From: Bryobacterales bacterium
Lineage (GTDB): Bacteria > Acidobacteriota > Terriglobia > Bryobacterales > Bryobacteraceae
Assembly: GCA_003517725.1 (NCBI GenBank)
Contig: DOZZ01000232.1
Span: 9,634-15,464 of the forward strand
Length of the DNA: 5,831 nt
Direction of reading: 5' to 3'
Of this stretch, positions 1-4,543 are shown piece after piece. Position 1 is the first letter of the stretch. The number at the start of each line of letters is the position of its first letter. The notes beneath the pieces were generated by a model. That model saw only the letters and a program-made list of their open reading frames with translations. It had not been told where the DNA came from and did not search any database. The translations under genes were made by a program, and so were the position numbers.

Positions 1-39
1 AGGGGCTGAAAGGGACAGCCTGATGTGGTACTTTCGCGC
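1..39 (+). repeat. Left arm of the inverted-repeat pair
   Basis: This arm begins AGGGGCTGAAAGGGACAGCC and ends CTTTCGCGC. Its reverse complement matches 186-226. It may extend to the left beyond the window edge. Confidence 0.75.
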
Positions 40-82
40 AACTATCGATACATAAAAACCCTCCGATTCTCTCGCGGGCGCG

Positions 83-105
83 TCCGCTGAGGAAGATTCA
101 GCGGA
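83..105. repeat. Perfect 8-bp inverted repeat (hairpin) inside the element
   Basis: TCCGCTGA at 83-90 pairs perfectly with TCAGCGGA at 98-105 across a 7-base loop. There is no T-run on either side, so it does not look like a terminator. It lies between the two long inverted-repeat arms and probably forms one branch of the element's secondary structure. Confidence 0.7.
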
Positions 106-130
106 ATTTCCGGGATATCCGGATTCCCCG

Positions 131-155
131 GAGCACCTTTTGGACGAAAGTGCTC
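131..155. repeat. Second internal hairpin
   Basis: GAGCAC at 131-136 pairs with GTGCTC at 150-155. With one bulged C the stem continues through TTT/AAA to about nine pairs around a 6-base loop. A smaller stem, TCCGG/CCGGA, sits just upstream at 118-132 and would compete for base 131-132. No reading frame accounts for this symmetry. Confidence 0.6.
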
Positions 156-185
156 TGGCCACATATCCCATAACGTTCGCAATCG

Positions 186-226
186 GCGCGAAAGAGGCAG
201 ATCAGGCTGTCCCTCTCGGGGCCCCT
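186..226 (-). repeat. Right arm of the inverted-repeat pair
   Basis: Read on the minus strand it starts AGGGGCCCCGAGAGGGACAG and ends CTTTCGCGC. Shared blocks with the left arm are AGGGG, AGGGACAGCCTGAT and CTTTCGCGC. The six bases between the last two blocks differ, and there is a 2-base length difference near the outer end. Confidence 0.75.
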
Positions 227-236
227 CTCGGGGGCC
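211..236 (+). repeat. 12-base tandem duplication at the right end of the element
   Basis: CCCTCTCGGGGC at 211-222 is followed at once by CCCTCTCGGGGG at 223-234, and the period continues to about 236. The first copy lies in the right inverted-repeat arm and the second straddles its outer end. It may be a local slippage duplication or part of the element boundary. Confidence 0.65.
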
Positions 237-407
237 ACTTTCTTACTTGGTTGCGGAACATGTATAGCAATTGCAGGGGAGCCTTGGGCCGGGGCACTCT
301 TCGGCGGCATAGGCGTCGGGGGGATCGTTACGACCTTCATCATGGGAAGGACCACTCCGGCGGGCGAGGAATCAACAACCGCGCCAGGTTCTGATCCAGA
401 ACGTTGA
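231..407 (+). pseudogene. C-terminal fragment of a small membrane protein, DUF2335-like (tentative)
   Basis: An open frame ending in TGA at 405-407 encodes a hydrophobic segment (FLLGCGTCIAIAG), a short GEPWAG turn, a second glycine-rich hydrophobic segment (ALFGGIGVGGIVTTFIM), a GR boundary and a polar tail ending SDPER. Two close membrane helices joined by a G-x-PWAG turn and followed by GR resemble the C-terminus of DUF2335-type membrane proteins; that comparison is from memory. The frame is open back to a TAA at 171-173 and has no plausible start or ribosome site. Its upstream part lies inside the inverted-repeat element, so it looks like a gene end left after the element interrupted or replaced the N-terminal part. 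It could also be non-coding. Bases 408-458, between this stop and the next gene, hold only a weak 4-bp AGGG/CCCT hairpin and no clear terminator. Confidence 0.4.
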
Positions 408-458
408 AGGGAAACCCTGCCTACAAATCCAAGAAGTAATTAGGTCAGATTGAGAGCT

Positions 459-1565
459 TTAGACGGTTAAGATGCGCCAGCCCAGGCGGAGGATCTGGTC
501 GACGCCGATTTGGAGGGCGGGACGCGCACCAATGTGCACCGCTAACAGGCGTTCGAAGATCTGGTTGTTTTGGGCAAAGGTTCGGAGCACGCGGCCGCGC
601 AGACCGTCGTGATTGGCGAGCAGCAGCAACATTTGAGCCATCACTCGCGGCCGCCGGCTGATGCGGTCGTGGGCGGCCTGGTACTGTTCCAGATTGTCGT
701 GCGACAGGGCCGCGGCGAGCGCCAAAGCCTGGCGGAAACAGAGGCCAAGGCCTTCGCCGGTGATCGCATCGACGGAGCCAGATGCGTCGCCCACCAACGC
801 CACGCGGCCGCGCTGGACCGAGCGCAGCGTACGGCTGACGGTGAGGGCGCCGCGTTCCGACGAGCAGGGCGCGGCGCAACGCAGCCGGGCTTCTAGAGCG
901 GGGAAGGCGGCCAGGGCGGCGTCGACGCGCAGGTGCGGGAGGCTGGAGATTACCGCTACTCCCACTTGCGCCGGTCCGACGGGCGTCACGTAGATCTGGC
1001 AATTGGCGCCCCAGTAGAGTTCCATGCAGTCGGTCCAGGGAGCGATGCGGTAGTGGCGGCGGAAGGCGTAGCGGCGCTTTTCGCGGCTGGCGGCGGCGAG
1101 GCCCGCGGCGTGCCTTATGCGGGAGTTCTGGCCGTCGGCGCCGATGACCCAGCGGCTGCGGACTAAGCCGCGGCTGTGGCGCACGCCGCCCGGCGCCAGC
1201 TCAATTTCGAGGGCGCGCCAGTGCAGCGCGACCCCGCTGGCTTCGGCCCGCGTGACCAGGGCGCGGTGGAGGGCGAGGCGCCGCAGGCCTAGCGCCGGTT
1301 CGCCGGGGAATGCCGCGGCCGCAGTACAGCCGTCGCCGACAAAGCGGATGCCTCGAAATGGCAGGCCGGTGCTCGAATCGAAGCGTATGCCCATCTCGCC
1401 GAGGGCGGTCAGGCTCTCGGGCATCAGGGCTTCGCCACAAGCCTTGTCGATAGCGGGGGCGGCGCAATCGAGCACCGCGACGGTGAGCCCCTGGCGGCGC
1501 GCGGCGATGGCGCTGGCCAGTCCGGCTGGTCCGCCACCCACCACAACTACATCGAAATCCGGCAC
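459..1565 (-). CDS. FAD-dependent oxidoreductase (geranylgeranyl reductase/monooxygenase-like), partner of the type III PKS
   Basis: This is a 368-residue cytoplasmic flavoprotein with a GTG start. The N-terminal Rossmann motif VVVVGGGPAG (residues 6-15) binds the ADP part of FAD. DKACGEALMP (40-49) matches the conserved CGE-L-P segment of the geranylgeranyl reductase-like family. GADGQNSRIR (142-151) is the DG motif of flavin hydroxylases, and RVALVGDASGSVDAITGEG (254-272) is the second FAD-binding GD motif. Length and motif order are those of a complete group A flavoprotein. The start lies 1 base after the polyketide synthase stop and has a good ribosome site inside that gene, so the two are almost certainly co-translated. 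In known type III PKS clusters such flavoproteins hydroxylate or oxidise the polyketide, for example resorcinols to quinones. That role here is inferred from the neighbour. The substrate, and whether it reduces or oxidises, cannot be read from the sequence. Confidence 0.9.
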   Translation of the reverse strand: MPDFDVVVVGGGPAGLASAIAARRQGLTVAVLDCAAPAIDKACGEALMPESLTALGEMGIRFDSSTGLPFRGIRFVGDGCTAAAAFPGEPALGLRRLALHRALVTRAEASGVALHWRALEIELAPGGVRHSRGLVRSRWVIGADGQNSRIRHAAGLAAASREKRRYAFRRHYRIAPWTDCMELYWGANCQIYVTPVGPAQVGVAVISSLPHLRVDAALAAFPALEARLRCAAPCSSERGALTVSRTLRSVQRGRVALVGDASGSVDAITGEGLGLCFRQALALAAALSHDNLEQYQAAHDRISRRPRVMAQMLLLLANHDGLRGRVLRTFAQNNQIFERLLAVHIGARPALQIGVDQILRLGWRILTV

Positions 1566-1566
1566 A

Positions 1567-2616
1567 TTACCACCTCAATAGCAGCAATTCAGAGCAAAAA
1601 CCAGGGCCCATGGCCGCCAACACAGACAACGTTCCGGGGGTGGGGCGGCGGTTCATCACATATTCTTCGAGCACAAAAAGCACGGAGGCCGATGACAGAT
1701 TGCCCATGCGCGCGAGACATTCCCAGGAGGGTGCCAAAGCCGTTTCGGAAAGCCCCAATGTACGCGCCGAAACCTGCAACAGTTTAGGGCCGCCGGTGTG
1801 CAGAATCCACGTGCCGATCTCGTGGCGCGAAAGGCCATTGTCGGCCAGGAAGCGATCGACGTCGCCAGCCAGATTGCGTTCCACCACCTCGGGCACTTCG
1901 GGCGAGAGGACGATGCGAAAGCCTTTTTCAGAGATGTCCCAGCCCATGACGTCTTCAGTGGCCGAGTAGAAGACGGAGCGGGTGTCCAGGATGCCTGGCC
2001 CTGAAGACGCCACTTCCGCGCCCGTGACCAGGACCGCCGCGGCGCCATCGGCAAACAGGCCGGAGGCGATCAGATTGGCGGTGGATAGATCGTCTTTCTG
2101 CAGCGTGAGCGAGCAGATTTCGATGGCCAGCAGGGCCGCTACGCCCTTGGGATAAGCTTTGACATAGTCGGCGGCGCGCGACAGGCCAGCCGCGCCCGCC
2201 ACGCAACCCAGGCCGAAAATCGGGATTCGCTTGAGCCCGTGGCTCAGGCCCATACGGTCGATCAGGCGCGCGTCGACCGACGGGCTGGCCACGCCCGTGA
2301 CTGAGACGACGAAAAGCGCCTCGATGGCGGACGGGGCGATGGCGGCGCGTTGCAGGGCGCACGACAGAGCGCGCTCACCCAGGTCAAGTGCGGCTTCGAT
2401 CCAAAGGTTGTTGGCTTCACCCCAGGAGGTGATCTGGGGATAACGCTCGACCGGGAAAGCCAAGTGGCGGAAATCGACGCCGGTGCGGGCATGCAGGCGT
2501 TCGAGAAAGGCCTGCTGTTCCGGATAACCTTCCCAATAAGCGCGGAACGCTTGGATCAATTCGGGTTGGGAGTAGCGATGAGCCGGCAGAACGCCAGCGA
2601 CGGCGGCGATATTCAT
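1567..2616 (-). CDS. Type III polyketide synthase (chalcone/stilbene synthase-like; alkylpyrone or alkylresorcinol type)
   Basis: This 349-residue protein is the usual length for a bacterial type III PKS, a homodimeric cytoplasmic enzyme that condenses an acyl-CoA starter with malonyl-CoA units without an acyl carrier protein. The catalytic triad is present: Cys138 in FGLGCVAGAAG, His273 in LHTGGPKLL and Asn306 in MGNLSSASVLFVL. The C-terminal GPG loop (AMGPGF, 335-340) shapes the active site. VSVTGVASPSVDARL (104-118) is the conserved segment before the catalytic Cys, usually TGIATPS. The N-terminus AAVAGVLPAHRYSQ is typical of the family and supports the ATG at 2616, although no clear ribosome site precedes it. 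It forms a two-gene unit with the flavoprotein downstream. Products of bacterial relatives include alkylresorcinols, alkylpyrones and tetrahydroxynaphthalene. The pairing favours a lipid-type product, but the chain length and cyclisation mode are unknown. Confidence 0.93.
   Translation of the reverse strand: MNIAAVAGVLPAHRYSQPELIQAFRAYWEGYPEQQAFLERLHARTGVDFRHLAFPVERYPQITSWGEANNLWIEAALDLGERALSCALQRAAIAPSAIEALFVVSVTGVASPSVDARLIDRMGLSHGLKRIPIFGLGCVAGAAGLSRAADYVKAYPKGVAALLAIEICSLTLQKDDLSTANLIASGLFADGAAAVLVTGAEVASSGPGILDTRSVFYSATEDVMGWDISEKGFRIVLSPEVPEVVERNLAGDVDRFLADNGLSRHEIGTWILHTGGPKLLQVSARTLGLSETALAPSWECLARMGNLSSASVLFVLEEYVMNRRPTPGTLSVLAAMGPGFCSELLLLRW
1573..1576 (-). promoter_or_regulatory. 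Ribosome binding site that fixes the flavoprotein GTG start
   Basis: On the minus strand the end of the upstream gene reads TTGAGGTGGTAATGTG. GAGG lies 7 bases before GTG at 1563-1565. An ATG overlapping this site is in another frame and cannot start the flavoprotein. Confidence 0.65.
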
Positions 2617-2653
2617 GAAGTCAGCGGGCCCGCAGCGTACACAGCCGTGAGAC

Positions 2654-2683
2654 AGTATGGCGCGAACCGCGCCACTGCGTCAG
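2654..2683 (-). promoter_or_regulatory. Possible promoter with palindromic operator for the PKS-flavoprotein unit
   Basis: The 85-base gap between cysH and the synthase holds a perfect inverted repeat, TGGCGCG-GTT-CGCGCCA on the minus strand (2658-2674), with a 7-bp stem and no T-run after it. It lies almost entirely within the 18-base spacer between CTGACG (2678-2683, 4 of 6 to the -35 consensus) and CATACT (2654-2659, 4 of 6 to the -10 consensus). That placement suits a repressor site. A second candidate -10, TATAAC at 2687-2692, lacks a -35 and sits in a 5-bp CTGTT/AACAG hairpin. The palindrome is certain; the promoter and operator roles are inferred. Confidence 0.35.
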
Positions 2684-2701
2684 CCTGTTATAAAAGAACA
2701 G

Positions 2702-3472
2702 TTACAAGCCAGCATCGAAGCCCAAGCCGATATCTTCCTCGCTGCCGGCGGGCAGAAGGTCGCGCAGCATCACGTCGATGGTGCGTTCCATGGTGCCGTC
2801 GGGCCGGAAGTGTATGCCGCACTCCTTGTCGCCGTCCTCTTCCCACCACCAGCGGCCGGCGCGCTCGTCCTCGCCGGGCAGGATGGCCCGGGTGCAAGGG
2901 GCGCAGCCGATGCTGGTGTAGCCCTTCTCATATAAAGGATGAATGGGGACGTCGTGACGCCGAATGTAGTCGTCGACTTCCTGGCGCGACCAGTCGAGCA
3001 GCGGGCTGATTTTGACGGGACTGGCGGCATCGTCGATCTGCGGCAGGCTGGCGCGGTCGGCGGTCTGCCCACGGCGCAAGCCCACCATGTAGGCGCGGAA
3101 ACCGCGCAGCTTGCGGCCCAACGGGCGCACTTTGCGAATCTGGCAGCAGAGCAGGCGGTTGGCGACCGAGCGGCGGAACAGGTCGGGACCATGCTCGATA
3201 CTCATCTGTTCGAGTTCGGTGGTGTCTGGCGCGACAGTTTCGACGCGCACGCCGTAGCGCTGGCGGACGGTTTCGAGAATCTGGTAGGTCTCTTCGGGCA
3301 GGCGGCCGGTATCGAGCGTGAAAACGCGGAACGGCAAGTTAAACTTCGACGCCATGTCGATAATGACCGATCCGCTCTTCTGGAAACTGGTGCAGATGGC
3401 CAGCTCTTTGCCGTATTTTTCGAGCGCCCAGCCAATAACTTCTTCGGCGGGACGGGCGGGGGATTCGACCAC
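2702..3472 (-). CDS. cysH: Assimilatory adenylyl-sulfate (APS) reductase, [4Fe-4S] type, CysH family
   Basis: This 256-residue cytoplasmic enzyme reduces activated sulfate (APS) to sulfite with thioredoxin or glutaredoxin as electron donor. The nucleotide-binding region carries SFQKSGSVIIDM (29-40) and LDTGRLPEETY (53-63). The four cluster cysteines are a Cys-Cys pair at 109-110 (LLCCQIRK) and Cys190/Cys193 (IGCAPCTRA). That set marks the iron-sulfur, APS-using branch instead of the PAPS reductases. The catalytic Cys218 sits in KECGIHF. The protein is complete, with a ~14-residue acidic and glycine-rich tail beyond the usual end. The GTG start is supported by a GGAGG site 7 bases upstream and by the 2-base gap to the stop of the preceding secreted-protein gene. 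No other sulfate assimilation gene (cysD, cysN, sulfite reductase) lies in the window. The family call is firm; APS over PAPS specificity follows from the cysteines. Confidence 0.95.
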   Translation of the reverse strand: MVESPARPAEEVIGWALEKYGKELAICTSFQKSGSVIIDMASKFNLPFRVFTLDTGRLPEETYQILETVRQRYGVRVETVAPDTTELEQMSIEHGPDLFRRSVANRLLCCQIRKVRPLGRKLRGFRAYMVGLRRGQTADRASLPQIDDAASPVKISPLLDWSRQEVDDYIRRHDVPIHPLYEKGYTSIGCAPCTRAILPGEDERAGRWWWEEDGDKECGIHFRPDGTMERTIDVMLRDLLPAGSEEDIGLGFDAGL

Positions 3473-3474
3473 GC

Positions 3475-4092
3475 TCAGGCCTCCGCTTTACCGGCCAGGA
3501 TGATGGCTACCGGCAGATCGCCCAGTTTGGTGTTCCAGGTCCAGTCATGCTCGCCCTCTTTGGTGAATCCTTCGGTACCGGAACCGGAGGCCAAGCTGAG
3601 GATGGCGGGATGCGGCGTGCCGGAGGCTTTGGTGCTCATCTCAATGACTTGCTGGAGGGTCGGCTGGGCCGCCGGGTCCTTATCGACAGCCACGGGGACG
3701 AGAGCAGCGAAATCCCGTTGAGGCGCAACGCCGAGGTGATCGCCCGTGACGGGAGTCAGCACGTACCGCAGCGTATAGAGGCCCGGCTTGAGGGGCTGGC
3801 CGCGGCGATCGGCGCCATTGCCGGCGAAGCGGATCACGCCCAGAAACGAACCCACCGGTATGGTCGGCAGGGTCACGGCGTCTTCCGTGGATTTCGGGCC
3901 ATTGGGGGCCGTCTTAACAAACCAGATCTCGCACCACGCGCCCGCGGGGCCCGTGACCTTCAACCCGGCCGACTGGAGGCGGGACGACAGCGCGGGCGAC
4001 AGTTCCGCCGGGGGGGCGCCGGCCGGGGCCGATTTATACTGCTGCCCGAAAGCAGCGGTGGCGAGACAAAAGATTAGGAAAAAATTGGGCAT
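3475..4092 (-). CDS. Secreted protein of unknown function, co-transcribed with cysH
   Basis: This is a 205-residue protein whose function I do not recognise. The N-terminus MPNFFLIFCLATAAFGQ is a hydrophobic signal peptide with no basic residue, likely cleaved around residue 16-17. It is followed by an Ala/Pro-rich stretch (20-35). The body looks like a beta-rich globular domain, with GAWCEIWFVK (51-60), VTLPTIPVGSFLGVIRF (73-89) and PGLYTLRYVLTPVTGDHLG (103-121). Cys54 is the only cysteine left after processing. The segment after 140 includes SGTPHP (157-162) and DWTWNTKLGDLPVAIILAG near the end. The overall look recalls uncharacterised secreted proteins of Acidobacteriota, from memory. The ATG at 4090-4092 is the only possible start because an in-frame stop lies two codons upstream; no clear ribosome site is seen. 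Its stop is 2 bases before cysH, so the two share a transcript. Confidence 0.8.
   Translation of the reverse strand: MPNFFLIFCLATAAFGQQYKSAPAGAPPAELSPALSSRLQSAGLKVTGPAGAWCEIWFVKTAPNGPKSTEDAVTLPTIPVGSFLGVIRFAGNGADRRGQPLKPGLYTLRYVLTPVTGDHLGVAPQRDFAALVPVAVDKDPAAQPTLQQVIEMSTKASGTPHPAILSLASGSGTEGFTKEGEHDWTWNTKLGDLPVAIILAGKAEA
3480..3484 (-). promoter_or_regulatory. Ribosome binding site that fixes the cysH GTG start
   Basis: GGAGG on the minus strand, within the last codons of the upstream gene, lies 7 bases before the GTG at 3470-3472. This supports the GTG start and translation coupled to the preceding gene. Confidence 0.75.
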
Positions 4093-4129
4093 GAGAGGTT
4101 AGATTCCCGGCTTTCGAAAAAATATTCCC

Positions 4130-4152
4130 AAAAAGGACTGGTGAGATGTCCT
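4130..4152 (-). terminator. Probable Rho-independent terminator of the tRNA-Gly gene
   Basis: On the minus strand AGGAC (4148-4152) pairs with GTCCT (4134-4138) across a 9-base loop, and a run of five T follows the stem. It lies 18 bases after the encoded CCA. The stem is short, so termination may be partial, and readthrough into the secreted-protein gene is possible because no good promoter is visible between them. Confidence 0.45.
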
Positions 4153-4169
4153 GCGGGTTTAAAGATGCC

Positions 4170-4245
<76 letters not shown>

Positions 4246-4259
4246 CCGCTGAAGATCCC

Positions 4260-4288
4260 ATTGTCGCCATAATTAAGCCGGCTGTCAA
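4260..4288 (-). promoter_or_regulatory. Sigma-70-type promoter of tRNA-Gly
   Basis: On the minus strand a perfect TTGACA (4283-4288) is followed after exactly 17 bases by GACAAT (4260-4265), 4 of 6 to the -10 consensus. Transcription would start about 7-8 bases before the mature tRNA end, leaving a very short 5' leader. Confidence 0.65.
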
Positions 4289-4341
4289 TTGCACCGATCC
4301 GCGCTGACATGGCCGAAGTAAGCTACTGAAAACAAGTATCT

Positions 4342-4379
4342 TATAATTCTTATTGCACATGGAACAGCTGTGCTAGACT
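4342..4379 (+). promoter_or_regulatory. Candidate dnaA promoter region
   Basis: The 294 bases between the tRNA and dnaA contain one AT-rich patch. Within it are a perfect TATAAT (4342-4347) without a good -35, and a TTGCAC (4353-4358) followed after 15 bases by an extended -10 (TGC-TAGACT, 4371-4379). Either would give a dnaA leader of roughly 150-190 bases. I found no good match to the DnaA box TTATNCACA between 4246 and 4539 on either strand. The nearest, TTATTGCACA at 4350-4359, carries an extra base. The sequence from 4380 to the mini-ORF shows no strong hairpin. Confidence 0.35.
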
Positions 4380-4510
4380 TGCGGTGCTGCGGATATCGGC
4401 TAACGAATTCGGCGTGAACGCGGGTGCGCGGTAAACCGATTTCCGGCAGTCTCAACGGGACTAATAGAGTGACTGTGCAAAGTAGCGAAGCGGGGCGCAG
4501 AGGTATATTT

Positions 4511-4543
4511 GTGTTCCGAAATATGGACGTAGCGAGCTTATGA
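4511..4543 (+). CDS. Possible leader mini-ORF overlapping the dnaA start
   Basis: GTG at 4511 opens a 10-codon frame (VFRNMDVASL) whose TGA at 4541-4543 overlaps the dnaA ATG at 4540-4542 as ATGA. AGAGG at 4499-4503 lies 7 bases before the GTG, a well-placed ribosome site, while dnaA itself has no clear one. This suggests translation coupled by termination and reinitiation. The same frame is open back to a TGA at 4415-4417, so a longer version starting at GTG 4424 (39 codons) is possible. A frame this short can arise by chance. Confidence 0.25.
   Translation: MFRNMDVASL

Larger units (their letters stand above)
1..226. mobile_element. MITE-like element bounded by ~40-base imperfect inverted repeats (non-coding)
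   Basis: The reverse complement of 1-39 aligns with 186-226 at about 33 of 39 positions with one 2-base gap. The best-conserved core is ATCAGGCTGTCCCT, and GCGCGAAAG is shared at the inner ends. The ~146 bases between the arms hold no convincing gene but contain two more hairpins (83-105 and 131-155), so the whole stretch could fold into one branched structure. Size, terminal inverted repeats and lack of coding capacity fit a non-autonomous transposable element. The left arm starts at the first base of the window, so the true end and any target-site duplication cannot be seen. Alternatives are a REP/REPIN-type repeat cluster or a structured RNA. The inverted repeat is seen directly; mobility is inferred. 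Confidence 0.45.

Noticed and set aside
98..355. 85-codon open frame on the minus strand
   Set aside because: Its composition is Pro/Arg-rich and low in complexity with no domain. It overlaps both the inverted-repeat arm and the plausible membrane-protein fragment on the other strand.
140..394. 84-codon open frame on the plus strand from a TTG
   Set aside because: It runs through the right inverted-repeat arm and becomes Arg-rich where the alternative frame gives clean membrane segments. No ribosome site or family resemblance is seen.
408..418. AGGG-AAA-CCCT hairpin as terminator of the flavoprotein transcript
   Set aside because: The stem is only 4 bp and no T-run follows on the minus strand.
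2685..2701. CTGTT/AACAG hairpin just after the cysH stop as a terminator
   Set aside because: The stem is only 5 bp and AT-rich, and the T-run lies in the loop instead of after the stem.
2939..3721. 260-codon plus-strand open frame opposite cysH and the secreted-protein gene
   Set aside because: It is antisense to two well-supported genes and shows no recognisable motifs. Long antisense frames are expected in GC-rich coding DNA.
4350..4359. TTATTGCACA as a DnaA box
   Set aside because: It needs an inserted base to match TTATNCACA, and there is no second copy near it, so it is not a convincing box.
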